Shown: positions 28,041 to 37,335, counted from the stretch's first letter. The stretch: 64,000 nt of DNA from Bacteroides faecium (GCF_012113595.1 NZ_CP050831.1:2108001-2172000); one strand, 5' to 3'. The notes: generated by a model from the sequence alone, not told the origin. Translations and numbers: made by a program.

Positions 28041-28619
28041 TTAAATGTTATTTCTTTCTTGTTCTTTTTTAATGTTCTTCGGGTCTGTCGGGTCGTACAG
28101 CATGGCTGTGCAGATGCAGAACTTACGATTTTTGGCTACCAGGATGTCATGATTGGTGCATCCTTCGCATCCTTTCCAGAAAGATTCGTCGTCTGTCAAT
28201 TCGTTGAAAGTGACAGGAACGTAGCCCAGTTCCGTATTCATCTTCATCACGGCTGCACCGGAAGTCAGACTGAATATTTTCGCCTTCGGCCATCGGAGAC
28301 GTGCCAGTTGGAAAGAAGCCTGTTTGATACGCTTTGCCAACCCTAAACCACGGAAATCGGGATGAACAATCAGACCGGAAGTGGCTACATATTGCTTGTT
28401 TCCCCATGACTCGATGTAGGTGAATCCTGCGAATTCTTCTCCACGGAGTGCAATAATAGCTTTTCCTTCTCTCATTTTTGTCGCTACGTATTCGTGTGTG
28501 CGTTCCGCGATTCCTGTTCCTCGTACGGCGGCAGCATTTCTGATAGTTTCCAAAATAGTGTCAACGTAAACCTCATGTGAGGCGTCGGCTACCATAACAT
28601 CTATTTGTTGAGTGTCCAT
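28041..28619 (-). CDS. GNAT acyltransferase, candidate N-acylglutamate synthase
   Basis: A 192-residue GNAT-fold protein. The acyl-CoA loop region is seen in SGLIVHPDFRGLGLAKRIKQ, followed by the C-terminal beta-strand region of GNATs. ATG 28619 is chosen because the 30-residue upstream extension lies inside argR. A cysteine-bearing tail (KGCEGC, CICTAM) is unusual. It sits between argR and argG in an operon that otherwise lacks an entry enzyme. I recall the B. thetaiotaomicron homologue at this position being proposed from fitness data as the missing glutamate N-acyl(succinyl)transferase; treat this as likely but unproven here. Confidence 0.8.
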   Translation of the reverse strand: MDTQQIDVMVADASHEVYVDTILETIRNAAAVRGTGIAERTHEYVATKMREGKAIIALRGEEFAGFTYIESWGNKQYVATSGLIVHPDFRGLGLAKRIKQASFQLARLRWPKAKIFSLTSGAAVMKMNTELGYVPVTFNELTDDESFWKGCEGCTNHDILVAKNRKFCICTAMLYDPTDPKNIKKEQERNNI

Positions 28620-28644
28620 TTCTTTATATATAATATAGGTATAA

Positions 28645-29118
28645 TTATTCGATATTCGGGATGATGAGTGACAAAAGCTGGCGTATCTTGCTTGTGGCAA
28701 CTCCTTCACGAAGCACTAACATGATCGTATCGTCTCCGGCAATGGTTCCGAGAATTTCGGTGAACTCATTGTTGTCGATGTCATAAGCCATGCTACTGGC
28801 ATAACCGGGACGGGTGCGGATAACGGCGATGTTGCCGGAGAACTGCAAAGAGATAAATCCGTTATTGCGTAACATGTCGCCGGCACTTTGGTCGGTAGAA
28901 CGTTTATACATAATGTTGTTCGGCAGTACATATACATACTTTCCGTTCATACTGGCAGCTTTGGCTACTTTCAGTTGTTTCAAGTCGCGGGAGAGGGTGG
29001 CCTGAGTCAGTTCGAAGCCTTCGCGGTTCAACTCTTGCAGCAGTTCTTCCTGCGAGCCGACCTCTTTGCTTGAGATAATCATTTTGATGGCGTCTAACCG
29101 ATTTGCTTTCTTCTTCAT
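28645..29118 (-). CDS. argR: Arginine repressor
   Basis: A 157-residue ArgR. The N-terminal winged helix includes RLDAIKMIISSKEVGSQEE and FELTQATLSRDLKQLKV. The C-terminal hexamerisation/arginine-binding domain has GTIAGDDTIMLVLREG. It is the first gene of the arginine operon, and candidate operators overlap the promoter upstream, so it is probably autoregulated. Confidence 0.95.
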   Translation of the reverse strand: MKKKANRLDAIKMIISSKEVGSQEELLQELNREGFELTQATLSRDLKQLKVAKAASMNGKYVYVLPNNIMYKRSTDQSAGDMLRNNGFISLQFSGNIAVIRTRPGYASSMAYDIDNNEFTEILGTIAGDDTIMLVLREGVATSKIRQLLSLIIPNIE

Positions 29119-29200
29119 TGCATAATTATTCTAATAACGCTGCAAAAGTATGCATTATTTGGGAGAAAATATGCATAATATCCTATTTTTTTGCATAAAA
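29119..29200 (-). promoter_or_regulatory. Arginine operon promoter with candidate ArgR boxes
   Basis: Minus-strand TACTTTTG (29143-29150) is a perfect -7 element. ATGCAT palindromes centre at 29152/29153 and 29173/29174, 21 bp apart, and a related TTGCATAA centres at 29193/29194. Another TGCATAAT abuts the start codon. Tandem ArgR boxes are classically 18 bp with a 3-bp gap, which also gives 21 bp between centres. They cover the -7 and -33 regions, as expected for repression. Confidence 0.6.
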
Positions 29201-29221
29201 GCGCAAAAAAAACAGGATATT
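29177..29221. repeat. Imperfect inverted repeat upstream of the argR promoter
   Basis: AATATCCT plus a T run (29177-29194) mirrors an A run plus AGGATATT (29203-29221), with one mismatch and one bulge. It could end transcription coming from the island or extend the ArgR operator region. It is too A/T-rich to be a strong terminator. Confidence 0.5.
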
Positions 29222-29280
29222 ATTTTGTGGAAGATAGCTTGTATGCCAGTATTGCTATTTGATTTATGTGATGCTAAAGG

Positions 29281-30487
29281 TTAGTCTATTGGCAAACTAT
29301 TAACAAAAAATTGTTCTCCATCTCTCAAGAAAAATACTTCTTCCTCTTTTCCCCAATAAAAGAGTTCATAGGTATCTCCCGGACGGATAAAATTGTCGTC
29401 GTTGCGTGGAATACATAAAATCTTATTAATCAAGACTTCTGAACCAAAGTCAAAAATAAGTTCCTGTCCTTCTGTCTTAGACAGAAAATAGGTGAGTGGG
29501 TCATAATCGAAGCAATTCGCCAGTTTAAATTCATCGTCATTAGCATAATATGGTTCGCATGCGACTATATTTACAGGTTTCACCTCTTGCCGGTCTTGAT
29601 AAAAGTGTAGTTCTGCTAATTCGAGAAAAGAATCCTCCCTGACTTTGTATCGCACATAGCGGTATTTTTGTTTATTCTGCACCATCAATTCATTATAGCA
29701 AACTTTAGGCGTATCACATATATGGTATAGCATTTCAGGATGGCTGAAATCAATCGTATTACTTCCCTCAAATTAGAATCTACAATTCTGTACATCCTAT
29801 CCTTATTCCATGCAAAAAAACGGGAACTTTCGGTAAATCTTAATATCTTCCGATTTGCTTCCTTTATTATCTGTTGAAAAATAATTGAACTGTTTCCCAT
29901 CAAATATAAATGGATCGGTGAAAGGGATGTATTTTTCCCCACTTTTGATAAAATGATATAGATGCAATTATCTTCTACATAGCCGAATGACACATTATTT
30001 CCATTGACGGTGGACTTGGCCAACGGGATAACTTTATCCCGATTGAACACTCCCAAATATAAATCAGCATTTTTTTCGGCATCAGAAACTTGTATCGTTA
30101 GGGTGTCTTTGAAATATTCGTCACTTACATCTTTTTGGTATGTGCCATCCGGCTGTTTAGCATACGTTCTCCGATACATTATGCACATTTTACGAAATTC
30201 TCCTTCCCTGACTCCGCGCTTGGGAACATATTCTGAATAGTAAAATGTTACATTCTCTTGGGTAGTATCCCGCACCACGCACCATGAGTGGTTATTGAGC
30301 GATTCGGGAGAAAACGGATAGTAGTCGATGCTCACAGGTATTCCTAAAGCTCTCATTACATACATGGTAAGATCAAGCTCATCAGCACATTTTCCTATCC
30401 GGTAGTTTAGTGCGAATCGGGGACCGGCACTTGCGGTATTGAATATGTGTGTATGGTGAAAATCCTCCATTTTAAGATATTCGCAGA
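29281..30487 (-). pseudogene. Decayed copy of the transglutaminase-like gene
   Basis: Two overlapping frames together align with the C-terminal two thirds of the intact protein at 38985-40901: FHHTHIF, the Cys motif (GKCADE), NHSWCVV, QKDVSDEYF, then CDTPKVCYNE, LELAELHF, FDYDPLTYFLSK and PRNDDNFIRPGD. The N-terminal ~200 residues are missing. A single-base loss in a T run near 29770 breaks the frame: the reading shifts from DSNLREV to an open frame reading GSNTIDFSHPE. Near the end about 35 residues found in the intact protein are absent. The putative Cys and His are still present, so the decay is recent or partial. Confidence 0.85.
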
Positions 30488-30489
30488 CT

Positions 30490-31427
30490 GTTTTTGTTCA
30501 TGTTTCTGTTCATTCGTTTTTATTACCGCATCGTCAATGATAGATTCATTATTTTGATAGAGGTCTTTTCTTCTAATATTTGTATATTCTCCCCCGAACT
30601 GAAGCATCCCCTTACCAATAGAATAGCCCAATATTAGTTTGCCTGAATATAATCCATTTTTGGTATTTCCCAGGGAAGTGATTATGCGATTATTTTCTTT
30701 TTCACTCTCCTCATTATTCCTCATTTTATTGTCATTTGTTCCATATAAAAAATCGAAATTAAAATCTACATGTATTTTTTTCGCAATTAATCCATTGTAA
30801 TACGAATTAATACGATGAAAACTTCCCGTATTTTTTGCCAGTCGCGTGAAGTTACTTCATCATATAAGATATCAGTGACGAATGTCTTGTAAGTAGCCTC
30901 TATATTCCTTGCAGGAGATTTGGGCGAATGCGAATATTCATAAATGGCTCCTATGAAATTGTTTCCATTGCACCTATAATTTGCTCCTACTTTAGAATCT
31001 ATATTTTCATTATGCATGTTACTTTTCAGTTTGGCATTAAGCTTCCAAATCGGGTCGGAGAAGATTGTCACATCTTCTGTCTCATCATCCAATTCTTTCG
31101 TGTTTTCATAGTTTACAGACGTAAATAGATCCAAATTTTTATGACGATAATTGAGTTTTACTCTTTCTTCAAAAGAAAAGAATTTCGTTTTCTTTATTCC
31201 AGTATTAATACTACCTTTTCTTTGAAATCAGATACTGATAGATGAAACGCTCCGTTTTTATCGCTAATAGCACCGGTAATAAATGTGGAATCAGGCAAAG
31301 ATAATAGTTGCACATTTACAAATGACAAAGGTTGATCGCCTTCGTCTATTATACGACCTGAAATTTGGGCTAATACCGATAATGTTGATAATGCATTGAT
31401 AATGAATCAACTGAGAAATGTCTTCAT
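30490..31427 (-). pseudogene. Decayed copy of the TonB-type outer-membrane protein gene
   Basis: From ATG 31427 the frame meets a stop at codon 7. It then resumes as a carboxypeptidase-regulatory-like domain (AQISGRIIDEGDQPLSFVNV, later PDSTFITGAISDKNG), parallel to the N-terminus of the protein at 34925-37231. After VLILE a stop leads directly to barrel fragments in other frames (EERVKLNYRHKN, YEYSHSPKSP, then GKLILGYSIGKGMLQFGGEYT). Most of the plug and much of the barrel are deleted. The remnant runs straight into the decayed transglutaminase gene. Confidence 0.8.
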
Positions 31428-31524
31428 AGCTTATATTTTTACATTTAATAATCGACTTGAATACCATATTGCAAATTTTAATTTGTAAACATAATTTCCA
31501 TCATAATCATTAATGTTTAGTTCC

Positions 31525-31653
31525 CTACTCCCAGCCCTGCATTCGTATGTCAACCTTCAGCCTTTCTTTTTCAAAGTCTTCTTTCGCCTTTGTGTTAATA
31601 GTGTCGATGGTTTTAGTACGGGTGCCGTCGTAGATTGTGTCGAAGCATACCAT
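31525..31653 (-). pseudogene. Short unidentified coding remnant
   Basis: A 42-codon frame that reads like the charged C-terminus of a larger protein (TRTKTIDTINTKAKEDFEKE, ending MQGWE). An in-frame stop lies 13 codons before its first ATG. There is no homologue that I recognise in the window. It could also be a small gene, but it has no promoter-like sequence. Confidence 0.3.
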
Positions 31654-31737
31654 TAGCAATGCGGCTTTTTCTGTTTGGGAAGGTTAAAAGCAGAGTGAAG
31701 CAACTAACTCCCATAAAGTTTTCAGATTCGATTATTT

Positions 31738-33735
31738 TTAGTATTCAAACTCTACCCCGTACCATTTATAAAATTTCGTCTTATAAACCATATCAAGCAA
31801 TAGTTGGTTTGTTATTTCTGGCTCTTTAATGGCATCGGTTGAAAATATGTCTTTTTTTAAAGCTCCAAATTTTAATAACCGATATTTCTTTTCTTCTCCC
31901 AGCAAACGCCAGGATGTTGTTAGACTTGGCAAAGCTTCTACCGCTTTTCTTAAAGCCTTTGTTGCTGATGCATAATCTCCAAACCAATGCATTATATATC
32001 CATATCGTGCCAAATCTGATGGACTTTGTAAGTGTTGAGTAGAATATCTGTAGATTTCTTTTTTTAACTCATGATAAAATGCTGAATCATTATTTTTCCA
32101 TTCCTTAACTTGCTGCATTGTTAATAAACGAGGATTGTTAAAAATTGCTTTTACAAGAGGATTAATAGATTTCTTTAATAACCCTTTTTGGTAACATACA
32201 TTTCCAAATGCCCAAGAGTAAAGAGAATTATTGGGATAATCGTATGCTAGGTTTTCTAAAAGGCAATATCCTTGATCCATTTTATCTGTTTGCAAATACA
32301 ACTGAGACAATAAATAAGTGAGTTGAACATCTCTCGGGCTATATTTTTGAGCTTTTTTCAAAAAAGATATTGCTTTCTCTGCATAAATATCCTGTTTTAT
32401 CTCTTGGTAGTTTTTAGCACATTCCATTCCCTGATTCACTAAATAAGGAATTCTATTTCCTGGAATATTATATCGTTGCGAGTCGAGGTTGATGAATAAG
32501 ATTCCACCTCCATAAACGGTTAATAACAACCCTGGTATTAAATATGATTTTCTATCTTTTGCCAGCTCACAAATTTCTGGTTCGGGCGCTTGTCTTTGTA
32601 GAAAAGCTAACAATATAAAAAACATAAGCCATACAAAAGGAATGTCGAACATTGTTGATTGTGCCATTTCTTTGGTCGACAATGCGATTAAAGTAGCAAT
32701 GATTATCCAAGTATTTTCATCTTTTCTACGGCTTAATGCAATTCCGATTATCTCTACTAGCAACAGTAGATAAGGTATTATTCCAATGATGCCCTTTTCA
32801 ATTAGTAATTTGATAATAATGTTTGGTGCAAAAGTTGTAAAAGGAACAGTACTGTCTTGATTTAGTGATTCATCTATAACAAGGGTATAGCTTCCGTTTC
32901 CATATCCGAGAATGGGATGCTTCTCAAAAATCTCCCAAGCGGCATAAGTCGAATTTATTCTCCATTCGCTACTCCGTTGTTGTGAAACAGTGGCATTCAT
33001 GCGCAGGGTAGTTTTCATTTCGGTAGGGAAAAGTATAGCTATTATAGCAATGGCTGCAAAAACGGCGAGCAGCGGTTTCCAGTGCTTGGCACTTTTAGTT
33101 GCAGCGATCCATATCACCAAGTAAATGCCTAGCGCAACATAAGCCCCTCTGGAGAAAGAGAGCAAAATCGTTACTATTGTTAGAAATATGAATATACTGG
33201 AATAGCGGCGTATAAGACAAATCCACCCTAAAAGCACTAATAGTATTTCTGCCCATACATTGGTTACATATCCTAATGGGCGGAATAAAAAACGAAAATG
33301 ATAGGTGTCTGTGAAGCCTGCCTCTAATACGGAATTGCGGAATATAATAAACGAACAGACAGTCAGTATCAGAGCTGCCCCAATAGGTAAATAACTTCCT
33401 ACCTGAAATAGATTCAGAGATTTGCCGGCAGCCAAAAGCTTCCTCACAATCAAGTAAACGGTGAATCCATAGAATGAAAATATCATGTTGTACACAGCTG
33501 GTACAGCACAACTGGCATAAAAGCATAATACTAAATCATAGGCTACTATGATACTCAACGTCCAGTCTATAAATGTCCATTGCTGGATAGGAAGCGGGCG
33601 GACAAATGCTAGAGCTACAATTGACAATAGCATTCCAATCCGGTAATGGTCTTTGAATTGGAATATCTCTATTGTCAACACTGCCAGTAGCAATATTGTA
33701 GCCACATAAAAACTGGTATTAAGCTTGTTCTCCAT
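31738..33735 (-). CDS. O-antigen-ligase-like membrane protein with C-terminal TPRs
   Basis: A 665-residue inner-membrane protein. About ten hydrophobic helices fill residues 10-430. The Wzy_C/WaaL-type periplasmic region has SFSRGAYVALGIYL, an SSEWRINSTYAAWEIF stretch and HPILGYGNGSY (273-283). Residues 450-640 form TPR-like helices (YLLSQLYLQTDKMDQGYCLL). Family members transfer or polymerise glycans, including onto proteins. It starts 17 bases inside the M50 gene, so it is translationally coupled to the RiPP-type locus although its role there is unclear. Possibilities are glycosylation of the product or an unrelated ride-along. Confidence 0.75.
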   Translation of the reverse strand: MENKLNTSFYVATILLLAVLTIEIFQFKDHYRIGMLLSIVALAFVRPLPIQQWTFIDWTLSIIVAYDLVLCFYASCAVPAVYNMIFSFYGFTVYLIVRKLLAAGKSLNLFQVGSYLPIGAALILTVCSFIIFRNSVLEAGFTDTYHFRFLFRPLGYVTNVWAEILLVLLGWICLIRRYSSIFIFLTIVTILLSFSRGAYVALGIYLVIWIAATKSAKHWKPLLAVFAAIAIIAILFPTEMKTTLRMNATVSQQRSSEWRINSTYAAWEIFEKHPILGYGNGSYTLVIDESLNQDSTVPFTTFAPNIIIKLLIEKGIIGIIPYLLLLVEIIGIALSRRKDENTWIIIATLIALSTKEMAQSTMFDIPFVWLMFFILLAFLQRQAPEPEICELAKDRKSYLIPGLLLTVYGGGILFINLDSQRYNIPGNRIPYLVNQGMECAKNYQEIKQDIYAEKAISFLKKAQKYSPRDVQLTYLLSQLYLQTDKMDQGYCLLENLAYDYPNNSLYSWAFGNVCYQKGLLKKSINPLVKAIFNNPRLLTMQQVKEWKNNDSAFYHELKKEIYRYSTQHLQSPSDLARYGYIMHWFGDYASATKALRKAVEALPSLTTSWRLLGEEKKYRLLKFGALKKDIFSTDAIKEPEITNQLLLDMVYKTKFYKWYGVEFEY

Positions 33736-34921
33736 TCTTGCTATTCTGTTTTTTCAGACTACGAATCATTTTCGTAAATAGGTATCCCAATAGTGCGAGG
33801 AATAACAGTTGCATTCCGATGTTGCGCATTAAAGCAAAAGGAGGTGTTAGGTTATTAGACAAATAGAGAATGAGTTCCTGCATCTCTCCTGGAAATGAAA
33901 GCAGAAAATTATATAGGAAACGTGGAATAATGTATATGAAATAGTATCCCATGAAGAAATTCACTATCGCCGCGTATATCGCCAGTCCCCATCTCTCCGC
34001 GAGACCTATCCGCAATAAATAGGGCATTTGTTGGATGCGGCGTCTCATAATTCGATTCCAGTAATATTTGATTATTTCAATAGAACGTTTACGTAAACTT
34101 GGCACTCCTAGGAGGTCGGATACAATCCAGTAACCATCGAATTTAAAGAACGGATTGAGAGTCATCAAAAAGCCTAAATTGAGAATTAATATCATATATC
34201 GCAGCATATCGTCACCGGTCATCCAGAAACCGACCAGTAAAACTATAAGAAAGAAACATTGGAAATAGACCCCTGCGATATTTACCATAAATCGTTGCTT
34301 TCTATTTAATTTCCATATTTCCGTTACATCTGTATATAGGACGGGAAAATTTAAGTAGAGCCCAAAACCGATACTTCCGTGTTTTACCCCACAATATTTA
34401 CAAGCTGAGGCATGTCCTAATTCGTGAAAGAATGAAGATACTAACATAAATATCAGCAGTCCTGCCATACCAAAAGCATTTGCTCTGTTATTGAAAACTA
34501 ATAAGTCGGGAACATTGATAAAAAAGAATATGTCCATAACTGTTGCTATAGATAGCAAGCTCCACATAAATTTCCTATTGAATAGAAAAGAAAATCTTTT
34601 TGAAAAACGCTCAACTGTGGCGGCTGTTAGAAGTTCCTTTTCGTAAAGGAATGTACATTTTTTCTCTTTTGGAATTGTAAGAAGAGGGTCAATATGCTTT
34701 TTAATGAGACTTTCTGTCTGTTCAAAGGTATATTTTCCCTCTTTCTTATTAATATAAGTTTGTATAGCTGCTTCTTGAGTCTCATTCTGTTGTAGGTCAG
34801 TTAATAATTCTGCTAATGGCTGGTTAACCTCAAAATATCTCCCGTTGCAAGAAAGTAGATAATGCTCCTTTTCTGTGGAAGAAGAGAACGGAGAAATGCT
34901 GATAGTGTTGTATTTATTCAT
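33719..34921 (-). CDS. Site-2-protease-like M50 metallopeptidase with PqqD-like N-terminus
   Basis: A 400-residue membrane protein. Residues 10-85 resemble a PqqD-type peptide-binding domain (YLLSCNGRYFEVNQPLAELL). The zinc motif His166-Glu-Leu-Gly-His170 is in a hydrophobic segment (SSFFHELGHASACKYC). The second S2P motif NPFFKFDGYW supplies Asp262. Five or six helices follow. Intramembrane M50 proteases occur in radical-SAM peptide clusters such as yydFGHIJ, where they are thought to release or process the peptide. The same role is inferred here. It lies 3 bases after the TonB-type gene and overlaps the next gene by 17 bases. Confidence 0.85.
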   Translation of the reverse strand: MNKYNTISISPFSSSTEKEHYLLSCNGRYFEVNQPLAELLTDLQQNETQEAAIQTYINKKEGKYTFEQTESLIKKHIDPLLTIPKEKKCTFLYEKELLTAATVERFSKRFSFLFNRKFMWSLLSIATVMDIFFFINVPDLLVFNNRANAFGMAGLLIFMLVSSFFHELGHASACKYCGVKHGSIGFGLYLNFPVLYTDVTEIWKLNRKQRFMVNIAGVYFQCFFLIVLLVGFWMTGDDMLRYMILILNLGFLMTLNPFFKFDGYWIVSDLLGVPSLRKRSIEIIKYYWNRIMRRRIQQMPYLLRIGLAERWGLAIYAAIVNFFMGYYFIYIIPRFLYNFLLSFPGEMQELILYLSNNLTPPFALMRNIGMQLLFLALLGYLFTKMIRSLKKQNSKNGEQA

Positions 34922-34924
34922 CTT

Positions 34925-37231
34925 TTAATAAGCTTTTAGGATGGCACTGTTAATCTTTCTGTTTATGTTATTGTCGTCTCGTGCGGTTTTCTTTCCGAAA
35001 TTATGTGTATAAATCACTTTTAGAAAGCCTGTCTGTTGATATATGCGCCCTGTCACATAATTTGTGTAATTGTAAGCATCTAATGTCACTGATTGTTTCC
35101 ACTGGCGGTGTTTGGTAAAAGGGCTTTCCGCTCCTGCTTCCACCAACCAGTTTCCACAACTCCAGCGTGCCGTTAATCCGTATTTAGCCGGTTCATATCT
35201 ATGGATCAAATCTGCACTAAAACTTTTCGAACTTGTTTTGCCATAAAGACTGCATGATAAATTTTTCCAGTAATAGTCCATTTGAATCAATCCGGAAAGA
35301 CTGCTCGATTTGTCGGAAATCCCTTTAAAGAGAGAAGTAATTGACCAATATCCGTCCATTTTTAAACGAAAATTTCCCGACACTTTCCATGTGGCGGATA
35401 GCATGCCTTCGTGATGATGGGCACTTACATCACTACGAAAGGTGTTTATGAGTCTACCGTCTTTAATAAAAAACTCATCAGTATTAACATGTTCAACTCT
35501 TTCGTAATGAAGTGCCGCATATAGATTGAAGTTTTTAAACTGTCCGCTATAGTTGAAGTTGACCTCTCCAAAAATAGTATTATCCAAGTTAGGATTTCCT
35601 CTTTTAATGATTAATGAATCAATTTCTTGTACAGCATTACTTAATTGGGAAATTTGAGGTTGTGTGTTACCTAAAACTCCATTGAAAACGATTTGATGTA
35701 GGCTGGAGATTCGATAAGTTAAATTTGTTTTCAAGCGTGGTGAGATTTGGCTAATACGCTTCTCGTTATGTAAGCGATATTGCAGTGACGATAATCCGGG
35801 GGATACACTGAATGTTAGATTCTTTTTAAACATTCGATTGTATTCTGCATAAAACAAGGTTTGTCCTGTCCATAAATGCTGCCAAGATGAATTGTTTCCA
35901 TCATAATGGGAAGAACTAATGGTATGATAGTGCCCTATTCGGAGAGATAAAGCATTGCGTTCTTTCCATCGTATCCCATACTTAATTTCTGCTCGAACTG
36001 TATAGATATCTTCTTTTGTATGAGTTAAAGTGGTATATTTATCTTCCAGGTAATTGTAAGAATAAGAATTATTAGCATAGGTACCTGCCAATGACGACTC
36101 AATATACTGATTGTTTTTCAAGTTAAAATATCCATATAAATCTATAGTAGGCATATTGCCGGACTGATTAGTTGTTTTGCTCGACTCTTTGTTCATTGTG
36201 TGTCCGCCACCATACTCAAGTAATTCCCGGCTAAAGTTGTCTGGTGCATCATTACGCACGAATGATATTTTCGCTAATAAATTACGTTTTTTATTCTGGT
36301 TAGCTATGTTTAACTGTACATATTGGTTGTCGCTCTTAACCTTATTATCCAGTGTATTAGTTTTTCTATCTACAGCATATTTAGGAAAGATAAAATATTC
36401 GTGATTATCATTTACATCCCCCTTATATTTGTTCATGCTATATCCCGCAAAAAGCGTATAATTCATGTTACCATGTGACAGTTTGCTCACTATGTTATAG
36501 TCTCCATTGAGGTATCCCATAGCTTGCCGTCCATCAATTGCCACGTATCCCCCTGACTTGTACTGACGGGTAATATAATTGATCGCAGCAACATCGTCGG
36601 CATACCTCCCTGATGGTGTGTCGAAATACTCTACTTTCTCTATATCTCGTGGTCTTAAACTCTGCACTTCTCGATAATCAGCTTTCCTCCCATCGATATA
36701 TAAAGTGGCTTCCCCACCAAATGTTTTTACTTTTCCCTTTATCCTGTCCACTTCCATTCCAGGAATCATCAAATTATATAATAAATCATACCCTGTACCT
36801 GCTTGTTTTACCTGTTGCTTGTCAGGCAAAATGAGTAGCCTATCCTTTTGCCGGATAACAGAAGCTCCTTTTACCACCACTTCGTTCAACTCTATGTTAT
36901 CTGTTTCCATTATCACTGGTGGTAGTTCGTTTTTCTTCTCTGTTGTATTGGCGTTAACTATTTGCTTTTTATATCCCATTGAGGAAAAAACTATAAAATA
37001 AGGTGAAGGGGAAACCTTTGTAAATTGATAATAGCCTAATGTGTCAGTGGTTGTACCGGTCACAAAGCTTGAATCGACACGGAATAGTTGTACTGAAATA
37101 TATGATAATGATTGACCTTCCAAATCTGTTACTTTACCAGCAATGCTGCATTGGGCACAAAGAATTTGTGGAAATAGAAAAATGGTCAATAAATAAACAA
37201 GAAAAACGACGGTATATTTCATATATCTCAA
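34925..37231 (-). CDS. TonB-dependent-receptor-like outer-membrane beta-barrel protein
   Basis: 768 residues with a signal peptide (ending near LCAQ). A carboxypeptidase-regulatory-like domain (GKVTDLEGQSLSYISVQLF, about 30-110) is followed by a plug-like domain. It contains ELNEVVVKGASVIRQKDRL, GGEATLYIDGRKADYREV and RPRDIEKVEYFDTPSGRYA. A barrel of the OMP_b-brl_3 type completes it. It is not a SusC: there is no SusD partner and the plug sequence differs. In this locus it may export the matured peptide or import something the peptide binds. ATG 37222 is an alternative start. It is 3 bases from the M50 gene. Confidence 0.85.
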   Translation of the reverse strand: MRYMKYTVVFLVYLLTIFLFPQILCAQCSIAGKVTDLEGQSLSYISVQLFRVDSSFVTGTTTDTLGYYQFTKVSPSPYFIVFSSMGYKKQIVNANTTEKKNELPPVIMETDNIELNEVVVKGASVIRQKDRLLILPDKQQVKQAGTGYDLLYNLMIPGMEVDRIKGKVKTFGGEATLYIDGRKADYREVQSLRPRDIEKVEYFDTPSGRYADDVAAINYITRQYKSGGYVAIDGRQAMGYLNGDYNIVSKLSHGNMNYTLFAGYSMNKYKGDVNDNHEYFIFPKYAVDRKTNTLDNKVKSDNQYVQLNIANQNKKRNLLAKISFVRNDAPDNFSRELLEYGGGHTMNKESSKTTNQSGNMPTIDLYGYFNLKNNQYIESSLAGTYANNSYSYNYLEDKYTTLTHTKEDIYTVRAEIKYGIRWKERNALSLRIGHYHTISSSHYDGNNSSWQHLWTGQTLFYAEYNRMFKKNLTFSVSPGLSSLQYRLHNEKRISQISPRLKTNLTYRISSLHQIVFNGVLGNTQPQISQLSNAVQEIDSLIIKRGNPNLDNTIFGEVNFNYSGQFKNFNLYAALHYERVEHVNTDEFFIKDGRLINTFRSDVSAHHHEGMLSATWKVSGNFRLKMDGYWSITSLFKGISDKSSSLSGLIQMDYYWKNLSCSLYGKTSSKSFSADLIHRYEPAKYGLTARWSCGNWLVEAGAESPFTKHRQWKQSVTLDAYNYTNYVTGRIYQQTGFLKVIYTHNFGKKTARDDNNINRKINSAILKAY

Positions 37232-37265
37232 TTTATTGTATCATAGGAATCAAATTAACTGTAAA

Positions 37266-37298
37266 ATAGAGAATTCTCCATTGAGGAGCATTCTCTAT
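37266..37298 (-). terminator. Hairpin after the candidate precursor gene
   Basis: Outer arms ATAGAGAAT/ATTCTCTAT (9 bp, perfect) enclose CTCC/GGAG with a 5-base loop. On the minus strand it is followed by TTTTAC, so it can act as a partial terminator between the precursor and the TonB-type gene. Confidence 0.65.
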
Positions 37299-37306
37299 CG
37301 TCTTGG

Positions 37307-37335
37307 ATGAATGTATCTTTTTAAGATATATTCAT
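37307..37335 (-). other. Second hairpin between precursor stop and terminator
   Basis: A 13-bp stem (ATGAATgTATCTT with AAGATAtATTCAT, one non-Watson-Crick position) and a 3-base loop, directly after the stop codon at 37346. Together with the hairpin at 37266 it could stabilise the short precursor message. Confidence 0.55.

Noticed and set aside
26837..28072. 411-codon open frame on the plus strand opposite argG
   Set aside because: It is the antisense of a confidently identified gene, its low-complexity Phe/Val-rich translation matches no family, and no promoter is visible.
28620..28709. 30-residue N-terminal extension of the GNAT protein
   Set aside because: It overlaps argR and has no GNAT similarity; ATG 28619 fits a 25-base intergenic gap.
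29281..29733. Independent 150-aa gene
   Set aside because: It is the continuation, in another frame, of the decayed transglutaminase gene; it aligns with the C-terminal part of the intact protein.
34925..37231. SusC of a third transporter pair
   Set aside because: There is no adjacent SusD, the plug lacks the SusC-type motifs, and the neighbours are peptide-modification genes.
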